Source: Fibrobacterota bacterium
Lineage (GTDB): Bacteria > Fibrobacterota > Fibrobacteria > UBA11236
DNA length: 64,000 bases
Assembly (NCBI GenBank): GCA_028287465.1
Contig: JAQBPO010000062.1
Coordinates: 1-64,000 of the forward strand
Direction of reading: 5' to 3'
Part shown: positions 53,373-62,668 of the stretch, one piece after another
Layout of the letters: every line of letters starts with the position of its first letter
Numbering within the stretch: position 1 is the stretch's first letter
Notes under the pieces: generated by a model
Told to the model about the DNA's origin: nothing
The model's input: the letters and a program-made list of their open reading frames with translations, nothing else
The model's database searches: none
Program-made: the position numbers and the translations under genes

Positions 53373-55447
53373 AGCACGCTTCCATCGCCCTCGCCGCGCT
53401 CATCGCCGGCGGTTCGAATCCCACCTCCGCCCAGACGCTCCGGGAGCGCATGGACGATACCTACGAACGCGTGCTCTCCAAGCACGGCGTGGACGTGGGC
53501 GGCCGGGTCAATTCCGAGTACTTCCATTCCGATCTCTCAGGATCGGCCAAGGCGGACACCAATTACGCCTTCGAGACCACCCAATTCACGTCGTTCGACC
53601 TGGACATGCAATACCGGGCCTTCGACAACATCACCGCCCAGGCCTCCCTGCGTTTCTACCAGGATTGGCAGACGTTCTTCGCCACCCGCAGCCGCATCCT
53701 CGCGGCGCGCTGGCTCAGCGTGGACGGCAACATCGCCAGGACCCTGGGCTTCAACGCCGGGGATTTCCGCCAGAAGTATTCCGAGCTGACCTTGTGGTCG
53801 CCGGAGCTGGACCTCGTCTACGAGCCCATGATCTTCTCGCGCATGCGCCGGGACCTCATGGAAGAACAGCACATCGCCGATAACGATCGCATCCTCCAGG
53901 GCGGCAACCTCAATTTCGCGCGCCGGTTCGACGGCGCCTTGAGCGAATTGCGCCTGGACGCGTTCGGTTCGCGCATCCGCCGCGGCGAGTTCCTGGACCC
54001 GGACGGTTACCAGGGATTCCACCTGGCCAAATCGGACATGGACCGGTTCGCCTTCGGCGCCAATGGAGAGGCGTTCCTGGCCAAGAACGTATTCCTGGGC
54101 GGTTCCTACCTGGCCATCCTGGACGACCGCGACAGCTACCGGCAGACCGCGCACAATGCCGCCTACATTCAAGGCCTTGTGGACGTGGGCGCCCCGCCTC
54201 CCGCTGGATGGTCCCTGAACGATCGCGACTCCGTGGTCGCCCGCGATATCCGCGTGGTTTCGGGCCGCGCGGGCGCGGACGTGGCGGGATTCCTGGGCAA
54301 CCCGGATCTCACCCTGAACCTGACCGCCGAATACGCCCTCTCCCAGGAGGCCAACCGGTTCGCATGGCATTTCAAGAAGGACGCGGCCGGCAAGGACGTA
54401 TCCTTCGAGTCGAATGCCCCGGGCAAGGACGGCAAGGCCCTTTTCGCGGAACTCGAGGCCGGTTACGCCGGACGGGACAGCGGTTTCGGCGTCAACATCG
54501 CCCTGGGCTACCTGAACAATGAAGCGGCTTTCCTCAACCCTCTCGCCCAGAGCCCCACCTTCATCGCCGCACGCATCATGAACACGGAAAACGATTACGC
54601 GGACGGGCGGCTCTATTCCACTTTCGACGCCTTGAACAACGGGGTGTACAAGTTCAGCGCCTCCCAGAAGGTGGTCGGGGCCAACGAATCCTACCATCAG
54701 GCCCCGCTTTCCAAGACCTCGTACAACAACGGGATCCTCTCCCCCGAGGACCTTTCCGCCTACCATGGGGACCCCGTTCTGCAACTGGTCCTTCCCAACG
54801 GCAACGCCACCCCCAACCGCACGGGCCCCAAGGCCCGCCTTACGGGCCATTGGGCCGGCTCCCTGCACGCCACCGTCGACATCGCGATGCTCAAGGAACT
54901 CGAAGGCGGGATCGTCGACGGTACGGTCGCACCCCTGGCCACTTTCACCCAGATGGGCGGAGGCCTGCTCGTTGAGGCCGGCAAGATGATGGGCAGGCCC
55001 CAGGCATTGGATTTCCAGGCCAGCTTCGTCCGCAGCGCTTCCAAGCGGGATCGCGTTTCCAAGGACCTTACGGAACCGGAAATCACCGCGGACCTCCTGA
55101 TGGCGGGTTTCCGGTGGCAGTTCTTCACCAAGTGGGGCCTGCTCGGCGGGTACCAGCAGGCCAAGGTGGCCTCCCCCATGCGCCTCAGCGAGATAGGCGG
55201 AGCCGACGCCAAGGCCCATTCCTACCAATACACGCTCGATGAAACCCAGAAGCATTTCCGCGCGGGCGTCGAATACGCCGTGACCCGGGACGCCTACCTG
55301 CTCCTTTCGGGCGGTTTGGTTTCCGTGGATCGCACTCGGATCAACCAGGGGACCGCGGAAAACGCGGAAGGCCCCATCGCGGCGCGCAACGTCTCTTCGG
55401 ATTTCACCCAGACGCTTTCCCAAGTCGTCATCAAGGTCAGGTTTTAG
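53363..55447 (+). CDS. Outer-membrane beta-barrel protein 2 of chitin operon
   Basis: 694 residues. Signal peptide MVLKHASIALAALIAGGSNPTSAQ. Strand-rich barrel ending in VVIKVRF. It is homologous to the next gene: shared stretches include ARW(L/F)S, GDFRxKxSxLTLxSPxLDLxYEPxIF, xGxATPNRxG, LKELEGx and GGGxxVEAGKxxG. ATG 53363 overlaps the previous gene by 10 nt. Family not recognised; presumed transport or binding role in the chitin operon. Confidence 0.7.
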   Translation: MVLKHASIALAALIAGGSNPTSAQTLRERMDDTYERVLSKHGVDVGGRVNSEYFHSDLSGSAKADTNYAFETTQFTSFDLDMQYRAFDNITAQASLRFYQDWQTFFATRSRILAARWLSVDGNIARTLGFNAGDFRQKYSELTLWSPELDLVYEPMIFSRMRRDLMEEQHIADNDRILQGGNLNFARRFDGALSELRLDAFGSRIRRGEFLDPDGYQGFHLAKSDMDRFAFGANGEAFLAKNVFLGGSYLAILDDRDSYRQTAHNAAYIQGLVDVGAPPPAGWSLNDRDSVVARDIRVVSGRAGADVAGFLGNPDLTLNLTAEYALSQEANRFAWHFKKDAAGKDVSFESNAPGKDGKALFAELEAGYAGRDSGFGVNIALGYLNNEAAFLNPLAQSPTFIAARIMNTENDYADGRLYSTFDALNNGVYKFSASQKVVGANESYHQAPLSKTSYNNGILSPEDLSAYHGDPVLQLVLPNGNATPNRTGPKARLTGHWAGSLHATVDIAMLKELEGGIVDGTVAPLATFTQMGGGLLVEAGKMMGRPQALDFQASFVRSASKRDRVSKDLTEPEITADLLMAGFRWQFFTKWGLLGGYQQAKVASPMRLSEIGGADAKAHSYQYTLDETQKHFRAGVEYAVTRDAYLLLSGGLVSVDRTRINQGTAENAEGPIAARNVSSDFTQTLSQVVIKVRF

Positions 55448-55448
55448 G

Positions 55449-57734
55449 ATGGAACCGGTGTCGAACCAGCTTAGGACCGGAATCGCGGCATGGATCGCGA
55501 CGGTCATGATCACGGCCTCTTTCACTGCACTCACGGCAACGGCCCAGACCGCCGGTGCCAATGTCCCCGCCAAGGACGCGGCGGATTCTTCCGCGGCTCC
55601 TGCGGCAGCCTCCGCCCCTGCGGCCGGCCATGCGCCGGACACGTCCGCGGCGGAATCGGAATCAGTGGAAACCGCCTCCGAAGCCCTTCCGGCCCCCGCG
55701 CCGGCAACGGTCGCGGCCTCGTCCGTCCCCTCGGCGTCGCCGGAACCCTCCTTGAAGCAGAAGGTCGCGGGATGGGAAAGGAAGGAACTCGGGATCAGCG
55801 TTTCCGGCCAGGCCTCCTCGCGGTTCCTCCAGTCGGCGATTTCCGGGGACAGCGCCCGGATCACCCAGCCAGGCCACGAGAACCACGCGTTCTCCCGGGC
55901 GGACGTCGAGTTCCTGGCCCGTCCCAGCGCCACGACCTCGGGCAAGGTCCTGTTCCGCATCCACCAGGACTGGTCCAACTATTATGATGAAGGCCCCAAT
56001 CCCCTCCTGGCCCGCTGGTTCAGCTATGACGGCACCATCGTCGACGGCAAGGTCGCCTTCGACATCGGGGATTTCCGCGCCAAGTTCTCGCCGCTCACCT
56101 TGTATTCGCCCGGGCTCGATCTGCTCTATGAACCGGAAATCTTCACGGGTCGCCGCAGGATGGCCATGGATGAATGGCACCTGACCGACGAGAATCTCCT
56201 GCCCCTCCAAGGCTTGCACGCCGTGTACACCCAGGGCCTCACCCAAAACGCCGGCATCGAGGCCGGCGTGGCCGGAGCCCGTCTGCGCACCGGCGGAGCC
56301 TCCCAGTTCTCCTGGGTCTACTGGACCGACGACGTCGAGAAGCTGATGGCCTCCGGATACGCCAAGGTGAACCTTTTCCAGGCCCTGGAAGTCGGCGCCA
56401 CCCGGATCCAAATCGTGGACCCCGTGCCCACCAGCCGTTCCATCAACAATGAATACAACGCCCTCACCCCTTCCGCCATCTTCGAGAACGTCACCGTGAA
56501 CGCGGTCAACCTCGGGCTGGACGGCAAGCGTTTCCTCGGGAACGGCCCGGTGTCCCTGCGCCTGGACGGCGAACTGGCCATGTCCGGCTACCGCAACGCC
56601 CACGACGTCGCCGACTCCGTCGGGACCCGCTCGGTGATCAAGGTGCTGCAGAACGGGAGCCTGGACACGGTCGAGCAGACCCGCTACGCCTTGAAGCTCG
56701 TCAAGGACAAGGAGATCAAGGGACAGGCCTTGCGCGCCTCCTTGCACGCCGGTTACCGCGAAACGGAGGCGGGGCCCTTCTCCCTGGCCCTGAACGCCTC
56801 CTTCCTGAAGAACGACAAGGATTACGTCAACGACGTGGCCCAGTCCCCGTCCTTCATCGGCACCCGCATCTTCAATTCCGCCAACGGCGTGGGCGGATTC
56901 CAGAGGGGTTACAACAGCTTCGACGCCATGTACGACCATGTATACACCGTCGACCCGGTCACGAACATCAATACTTCGGAATTCTGGTTCCAGGACACCA
57001 AGATCTACAACGGCACCAACAATTGGTACCGCGCCGCGCAATTCAAGAACTCCTACCGCAACAGCGTGACCACCAAATCCGAACGGGATTTCCTGGCCGG
57101 AGCGATGGATCCCCACCTGCAATTGCTTTATCCGTTCGGCCCCGCCACCCCCAACCGCCAGGGTGTGGACGCCAGCCTCAAGGCCTCGGCCCTGGAAGGG
57201 ATGGTGGAGGCCACCGTCCTGTTCGCGGCGCTCAAGGAACTGGAAGGATTCAAGACCGATCCCGCGACCGCCACGGAAGCCGCGACCCTCGGCCGCATGG
57301 GCGGAGGCGCCAAGGTCGAAGCCGGCAAACTGCTCGGGCTGAAGAACCGCATCACCGCGAGCGCCGGTTACGTCGCGGACTCCCGCAAGAACCCGGCCTA
57401 CAACGTAAAGGATACGTCCTTCGCCGAGTGGACCTTCAAGTCCGCCATGCTCAGCGCCGGGGTGTACGCCGGCATCTGGAAAGGCCTGGCGGTGCTGGCC
57501 GGCTATCAGCAAATCAAGTCCAATCCCTTTTCCGGAGTCTCGGGATCCGCGACCGCGAAAAGCGTCAACGAAGCGGATTTGAAGCAGAGCATCTGGTCCC
57601 TGGGCCTGGAGTACCGTATCGCCCCCGGCGCCTACGTCACCGGTGAATACGGCATGATCGGTTTCGACGAGGCCAAGTCCGCCACCGAATACAGCCAGGC
57701 CGTTTCCAGCCTCAACCTGATCGTAGGCTTCTGA
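55449..57734 (+). CDS. Outer-membrane beta-barrel protein 3 of chitin operon, paralogue of barrel 2
   Basis: 761 residues. Signal peptide ending near TATAQ (~33). An Ala/Pro/Ser-rich linker (~34-100) precedes the barrel, which ends in SSLNLIVGF. The barrel shares blocks with the protein at 53363 (RWFSYDG, GDFRAKFSPLTLYSPGLDLLYEP in part, PATPNRQG, KELEGF, GGGAKVEAGKLLG), so the two arose by tandem duplication. The added linker may cross the periplasm or contact peptidoglycan. The stop overlaps the GH20 start as TGATG. Confidence 0.7.
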   Translation: MEPVSNQLRTGIAAWIATVMITASFTALTATAQTAGANVPAKDAADSSAAPAAASAPAAGHAPDTSAAESESVETASEALPAPAPATVAASSVPSASPEPSLKQKVAGWERKELGISVSGQASSRFLQSAISGDSARITQPGHENHAFSRADVEFLARPSATTSGKVLFRIHQDWSNYYDEGPNPLLARWFSYDGTIVDGKVAFDIGDFRAKFSPLTLYSPGLDLLYEPEIFTGRRRMAMDEWHLTDENLLPLQGLHAVYTQGLTQNAGIEAGVAGARLRTGGASQFSWVYWTDDVEKLMASGYAKVNLFQALEVGATRIQIVDPVPTSRSINNEYNALTPSAIFENVTVNAVNLGLDGKRFLGNGPVSLRLDGELAMSGYRNAHDVADSVGTRSVIKVLQNGSLDTVEQTRYALKLVKDKEIKGQALRASLHAGYRETEAGPFSLALNASFLKNDKDYVNDVAQSPSFIGTRIFNSANGVGGFQRGYNSFDAMYDHVYTVDPVTNINTSEFWFQDTKIYNGTNNWYRAAQFKNSYRNSVTTKSERDFLAGAMDPHLQLLYPFGPATPNRQGVDASLKASALEGMVEATVLFAALKELEGFKTDPATATEAATLGRMGGGAKVEAGKLLGLKNRITASAGYVADSRKNPAYNVKDTSFAEWTFKSAMLSAGVYAGIWKGLAVLAGYQQIKSNPFSGVSGSATAKSVNEADLKQSIWSLGLEYRIAPGAYVTGEYGMIGFDEAKSATEYSQAVSSLNLIVGF

Positions 57735-59689
57735 TGGCCGGCAAATCCGCACCCAAGGGCCGCAAGGCCCCGCGCGCCGCCGCGCCCGCCGCGTCCGCTT
57801 CTTACTCTTCCGACGCCTCTTACCTCGACTTCAAACCGTTCAAGCTGCCCGCAGCCCCCTGGTCCAAGGACCTGGCGCGCCTGCTGCCCGATGCCTTTTC
57901 CCTGACCCGGGGCCAACCGGTCCGCCTCAACCCCGGCCTGGAAGAGGGCTATGCCATAGGCATGGAGGATGACGGCCTCCATATCGCCTACCGGTCCACG
58001 GACGATCTCATTCTGGCCTTGGGCGATATCGTTTCCGGAACGGTGCCCGCCGACGGATCCAAATCCCTCCCGTACGATTTCCGCGGCATCATGCTGGACG
58101 TCAGCCGGAACGCCGTCGCGCGCACGGGGTTCCTCAAGGATCGCATCGCCCAATTGTCGCTCCTCGGCCTCAACCGCTTCTGCCTCTATAGCGAGGACGT
58201 ATTTCCCGTCCCGGGCGAGCCGCTTTTCGGCTATGCGCGGGGATGCTACGCGGCCGCGGACATCAAGGATCTGGTCGGGCACGCGAAGCGGTTCGGCGTG
58301 GAACTGTTCCCGTGCATCCAGACCCTGGGGCACATGGAGCATATCCTCAAGTACCCGCATTACTTCCCGCTCAAGGACAACGACTACGTCTACAACGTCT
58401 ACGCGAAGGATCTCTACGCCTTCATCGAGAAGACCATCGACGCGGCCGTCGCTCCCTACGACACCAAGGTGATCCACATCGGCATGGACGAGACCTTCGG
58501 CCTGGGGCGCGGGCTCGCCTTCAAGGAGAACGAAGGAATCAACCCGCGGGCCTTGTACGTAGAGCATGTACGCAAGGTCGTGGAAATCTGCCGCAAGAAG
58601 GGCCTGCAACCCGTCATGTGGGGGGACATCGTCCTGGGCCACGGCGGCGAACAGGCGATGGGCGGGGACGAGGCCGGACGCCTGCCCAAGGACGTGGTGA
58701 TGAATTATTGGCAGTACGCCTGGTGCGACGCCGACAAGTACGACCACGACCTGGCCGATTTCAAGAAGCTGGGATACGCGCCTTACGTTTCGCCCGGCGC
58801 CTGGAGCTGGTCCCGTTTCTTCCCCGCCTATTACAAGGCGGAAGCCAACATCGACTCCCTTCTCGAGGCGGGCAAGCGCGCCGGCGTACCCGGCGCCCTC
58901 AACACCCATTGGGGCGACGACGGCCACGAATGCTTCTTCGACTACAACCTTCCCGCCCATGCGTTCTTCCTGGCGCATTGCACCGAGAGGGAGAACGTCC
59001 TGGAAACCGCCAAGCTGCGCTTCCGCGCCGTCTTCGGCGAGGATTTCGACGCGGTGCGTTCCACGGAAAAGATCGACCTGGCCGGCACAACGCCGGACGC
59101 CCTCATCCCCGCCAATATCGGGAAATGCTTTTTCTACGACGACCCGGCGCAGGGCCTTTTCAGCGGCCTGCCCTTCGTGAAGCCGGCCGGGAACTTCTAC
59201 GCCAAGACGGCCAAGGAGATGGGCGCCCATGCCAAGCGCGAGGGCATGTTCCAACCCCTGTTCCGGTTCGCCGAAGCCTTCTGCGATTTCCTCGCGGTGA
59301 AGGCGGACCTGCGCCGCAAGGCCGTGGCCGCCTACCGGAAAAAGGACAAGCGGGCCCTCAAGGCGCTCTTAGGCGACATCGCCAAGGCGGAAACCCGCCT
59401 GGCCAAGGTCCGCGTCCTGTACCGCGCCTACTGGCTCCAGGAACGGAGTCCGTTCGGCCTGGAAATCGTGGACGGGCGCATGGGAATCCTGGCCTCGCGC
59501 CTCGACCATCTCCGGCATATCCTGACCGAACACCTGGCGGGACGCTACCCGAAGGTGGAGGAATTCGAGTTCAAGCACTTCTCCATGTTCCATCAATCCC
59601 GCAGCCCGGATTATCAGCCCTCGATCTGGCCGGAATTCATGCTCCACTATTCCGCCTTGGGAAGCCGCAATACCATCAAATGGTGGTGA
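57734..59689 (+). CDS. Cytoplasmic GH20 beta-N-acetylhexosaminidase
   Basis: 651 residues. A ~25-residue Lys/Ala/Pro-rich N-terminus without a hydrophobic core argues against export. The GH20 barrel spans ~115-480: FRGIMLDVSRN, FPCIQTLGHMEHIL, the catalytic pair Asp252-Glu253 in HIGMDETFGLG, and WGDIVLGHGG. The enzyme uses substrate-assisted catalysis to release GlcNAc from the non-reducing end of chitooligosaccharides. The C-terminal ~150 residues are helical and charged. Last gene of the copy-D operon, coupled to the barrel gene; it fits processing of imported chitobiose. Confidence 0.92.
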   Translation: MAGKSAPKGRKAPRAAAPAASASYSSDASYLDFKPFKLPAAPWSKDLARLLPDAFSLTRGQPVRLNPGLEEGYAIGMEDDGLHIAYRSTDDLILALGDIVSGTVPADGSKSLPYDFRGIMLDVSRNAVARTGFLKDRIAQLSLLGLNRFCLYSEDVFPVPGEPLFGYARGCYAAADIKDLVGHAKRFGVELFPCIQTLGHMEHILKYPHYFPLKDNDYVYNVYAKDLYAFIEKTIDAAVAPYDTKVIHIGMDETFGLGRGLAFKENEGINPRALYVEHVRKVVEICRKKGLQPVMWGDIVLGHGGEQAMGGDEAGRLPKDVVMNYWQYAWCDADKYDHDLADFKKLGYAPYVSPGAWSWSRFFPAYYKAEANIDSLLEAGKRAGVPGALNTHWGDDGHECFFDYNLPAHAFFLAHCTERENVLETAKLRFRAVFGEDFDAVRSTEKIDLAGTTPDALIPANIGKCFFYDDPAQGLFSGLPFVKPAGNFYAKTAKEMGAHAKREGMFQPLFRFAEAFCDFLAVKADLRRKAVAAYRKKDKRALKALLGDIAKAETRLAKVRVLYRAYWLQERSPFGLEIVDGRMGILASRLDHLRHILTEHLAGRYPKVEEFEFKHFSMFHQSRSPDYQPSIWPEFMLHYSALGSRNTIKWW

Positions 59690-59772
59690 AGAGCGCCTCC
59701 TTCCGGGAGGATTCTTCCCGGATCCAAAAACCGCAATTGGCCCTTCCCGACCCCATGGAATCAGGGCGCGAG

Positions 59773-59839
59773 TGGTGAACTGAACTTCATCACTTCTTTG
59801 GGCGCATCGCTGGACAAACCCCCGGATCGCGCATAGGTT
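59773..59839 (+). promoter_or_regulatory. Chitin-regulon promoter cassette, copy E
   Basis: TGGTGAA (59773-59779), six-base spacer, TTCATCA (59786-59792), 18 bp, TGGACA (-35, 59811-59816), 17 bp, TAGGTT (-10, 59834-59839). Predicted start near 59846. Drives the two GH18 genes that follow. Confidence 0.82.
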
Positions 59840-59918
59840 GTAGAACGGAATGAAGGCCATCGCGTCCATGGGACGGGCGGCCGATGGGGGTCATCCATTC
59901 CATCGGGAGAATCGGGAA

Positions 59919-61139
59919 ATGCACCATTTGAAAACCTCCATATCGAAACTCGCGGGCCATGCAGGCCGCATGGCCGGCCTATCCGCCAAGGCGATCATCC
60001 TTCCGTTGCTCGCGTGCGGATACGCGGCGGCCAAGCCCAAACTGCCGGTGCTCGCGTTCTATACGGAATGGAACGCTCCCGGTTCCGTCGACTACAGCAA
60101 GATCACCCATCTTCTCCTCGCCTTCTCCCTGCCCCAGGGCGGCGGCAACGTCACGGGATTCGTGCCCGGGGGCGTGGTCTCGGCCGCGCATGCCGCCGGC
60201 GTCAAGGTGCTCGCCTCGGTCGGCGGCGCCAACCATGGGACGGTCTTCCCCCCCATCGCCGCGAACGCCGGTTCCCGTACAACCTTCGCCAACAGCCTCA
60301 AGGCCATCTGCGACAATAACGGTCTGGACGGGGTCGACATCGATTGGGAATATCCCCAGACGGTCCAGGACAGCGCCAACTTCACCTTGCTGCTCAAGGC
60401 GGTCCGGGCGGCCGTGGGATCGAAACTCCTCACCATCGATGTCGCGGCGGACGGTGAAAAGGGCGCCTTCATCCACAAGACCGCCCTCCTGATTCCGGAT
60501 TTCGTCAACGTGATGTCCTACGACTTCACCGGTTCCTTCCCGGGTTCGCTTGTCGGCCAGCATTCCCCCTACGCCAAGGCCACCTCCAACCTGAATTACT
60601 GGCGCGCCAAGGGCGTGCCCAAGGAAAAGCTCATCCTCGGCGTTCCGTTCTACGGCAAGGATTTCAATGCCGGCGGCGCGCCGGTGGGCTACAACACCGT
60701 CATGGCCAACAATCCCGGCCTCTCCCCCGACGCGGACTCGGTCGGCCGTACCTGGTTCAACGGCGTGACCACCATCAAGAAGAAGGCCACCTACGTGGCC
60801 CAGATGGCCTACGGCGGCGCGATGATCTGGGAAATAGCCCAGGACGCCGGTGGTTCGAAGTCCCTTCTGGAGGCCCTCAATGTCGGCCTTCAAGCCACCC
60901 CCCTGTCCCTGGCCGCGGACGGCGGACGCCTGCAGCAGGTGCGCGCGGGCGAATCCTTCGGCATTGACGGTAAGGTATGGCTTTCGCTGTCGGGAACCCG
61001 CTCCTCCGATGCTTCCAAGCTGAGCGTATCGGGAACGGGCGCCGCCGCCCGCGACGTCCTCGGCCATTACCGCGGCGATGCGAACGCATCCACCCCGGCC
61101 TCCGGCGCGTATTTCCTGATTCCGGGATCGGGCCGCTGA
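59919..61139 (+). CDS. Secreted GH18 chitinase
   Basis: 406 residues. A long signal peptide (hydrophobic AKAIILPLLACGYAAA, ~24-38). GH18 barrel: PVLAFYTEWN, LASVGGAN, catalytic GLDGVDIDWEYP (Glu144), MSYDFTG, LGVPFYGKDF and AMIWEIAQD. The ~65 residues after ~325 form a small beta-rich tail. Start ATG 59919 is chosen for GGGAG upstream; an in-frame ATG at 59850 lies only four bases after the predicted transcription start and would give a 23-residue longer n-region. First gene of the copy-E unit. Confidence 0.9.
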   Translation: MHHLKTSISKLAGHAGRMAGLSAKAIILPLLACGYAAAKPKLPVLAFYTEWNAPGSVDYSKITHLLLAFSLPQGGGNVTGFVPGGVVSAAHAAGVKVLASVGGANHGTVFPPIAANAGSRTTFANSLKAICDNNGLDGVDIDWEYPQTVQDSANFTLLLKAVRAAVGSKLLTIDVAADGEKGAFIHKTALLIPDFVNVMSYDFTGSFPGSLVGQHSPYAKATSNLNYWRAKGVPKEKLILGVPFYGKDFNAGGAPVGYNTVMANNPGLSPDADSVGRTWFNGVTTIKKKATYVAQMAYGGAMIWEIAQDAGGSKSLLEALNVGLQATPLSLAADGGRLQQVRAGESFGIDGKVWLSLSGTRSSDASKLSVSGTGAAARDVLGHYRGDANASTPASGAYFLIPGSGR

Positions 61140-61194
61140 TCATGCCCGGCATGCCGCGCCCGTCCGCATCTTCCCTTCCGAAAGGCCTTATCGC

Positions 61195-62469
61195 ATGGTG
61201 ACCACCGCCGCTTCGCGCACTCGCAAACGTCTCGCTTCCTTCCTGGGCCTGGCCCTGGCGTTCCTTCCCGCTTCCGTTTCGGCCCAGAAGAAGGTAAAGG
61301 TGACCGGCTTCTATCCCGACTATTCCTCGGGCGGCATTTCCAATACCCAGGCTTCGCAACTTTCCTACGCCATCTACTTCTCCATCAAGCCTCCGGCCGA
61401 CGGCAATGTCAGCGACGAATATATCGTCTCCAATATCGATGCCCAGCGCATGATCGACATGGTGGACCAGGGCAAGCCCCGCGGCATGGGAGTGCTGCTC
61501 TGCGTGGGCGGCGCCGCCGAGTCCGGCAACTTCCCTTCCCTGGCCGCCAACGCCGCCTCCCGCAAGAAGTTCGCGACCACCCTGGCCGCCTTCTGCTCGG
61601 CAAACGGCCTTGCAGGCGTCGATATCGATTGGGAGTTCCCAAGCGGAGCCGGCGTGAACAACTTCACCCTCCTCGCCAAGGATCTGCGTGAGGCCTTCAC
61701 GGCGAAGAACCTGGTCCTCAGCACCAACGTCAACGGCCCGGACATGTCCCCTTACACCACGGAAGCCCTCCAGCAATTCGATTGGGTGCAGGTCATGTCC
61801 TATGACAACGATTGGCCCGTGGGCTCGAGCCCCCATTCCACCATGGCCGCGGCGCAAAACCAGATGACGGCCTGGGCGAACAAGATGGGCGCGGCCTTCA
61901 AGTCCAAACTCGTCCTGGGCGTGCCCTTCTACGGAAAGCGCTCGGCGGCCCCGCAGACCATGACCTACGCGGACATCCTCAAGGCCAATCCAGGCCTCAG
62001 CCCCGCCGCGGACGAAGGCGGAGGCTATAACTTCAACGGCACCTCCACCTTGGGGCAGAAAACCAACTACGTCATCGACAACGGTTTCGGCGGCATCATG
62101 ATCTGGAACCTGGTGCAGGACGCTCCGGATGGCCGCCTTCTGGGTTCCATCAATTCGGCGGTCAAGGCCAAGGGTTACCTGGTCGAACAGGGGCCGATAA
62201 CCGTCGGCCTGGGCCGAGCAGCCGGCGCATACGCCATCCGGCCCGCCAACGGCGACGGCCGCATCCGCATGCGCGCCGCCCCCGGCGCCTACCGTCTCTC
62301 CCTGTTCTCGCCGGACGGACGGACCCTTCGCGCCGCCTCGCAGGAAACCCTTAACGGCGATTTGGCCTGGGATCTGCCCGCCCGCTCCTCGGGCCAATAC
62401 CTCTATCGATTGGAAAGCAAGGCCGGCAAGGCGGCCCGGGAAACCGGGACGGCGCCTTCGGCCCGATAG
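61195..62469 (+). CDS. Secreted GH18 chitinase with C-terminal sorting-type tail
   Basis: 424 residues. Signal peptide (FLGLALAFLPASVSAQ). GH18 barrel: VTGFYPDYSSG, LLCVGGAAES, catalytic GVDIDWEFP (Glu147), MSYDNDW, LGVPFYGKR and IMIWNLVQD. After ~345 a tail resembling type A sorting domains follows (GAYRLSLFSPDGRTL; SSGQYLYRLESK). The gene begins 55 nt after the previous GH18 with no terminator, so both are likely co-transcribed. Start ATG 61195 has AAAGG nine bases upstream. Confidence 0.9.
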   Translation: MVTTAASRTRKRLASFLGLALAFLPASVSAQKKVKVTGFYPDYSSGGISNTQASQLSYAIYFSIKPPADGNVSDEYIVSNIDAQRMIDMVDQGKPRGMGVLLCVGGAAESGNFPSLAANAASRKKFATTLAAFCSANGLAGVDIDWEFPSGAGVNNFTLLAKDLREAFTAKNLVLSTNVNGPDMSPYTTEALQQFDWVQVMSYDNDWPVGSSPHSTMAAAQNQMTAWANKMGAAFKSKLVLGVPFYGKRSAAPQTMTYADILKANPGLSPAADEGGGYNFNGTSTLGQKTNYVIDNGFGGIMIWNLVQDAPDGRLLGSINSAVKAKGYLVEQGPITVGLGRAAGAYAIRPANGDGRIRMRAAPGAYRLSLFSPDGRTLRAASQETLNGDLAWDLPARSSGQYLYRLESKAGKAARETGTAPSAR

Positions 62470-62668
62470 GCCCTTTCCAAATCGTCCGCTTCCTGGGGGA
62501 AGGGGATACGGTGGTTGAGCATGTCCCCTCCAGGCTCCACCCCGTCCCTTCCCCCTTTATTTTTGGCTGAAAACCGCCTCAAAAACCCATCTCTGCCATT
62601 GTATCGCCCTTTCCCGGGATTTTATTTATCCCTGGGGCCGCGGTCGCGGCTTTCCCCTGAAAGGCCGC

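Noticed and set aside
59700-59722. Terminator between the GH20 gene and promoter copy E
   Set aside because: TCCGGGA/TCCCGGA can pair, but no T-tract follows; an unsupported hairpin.
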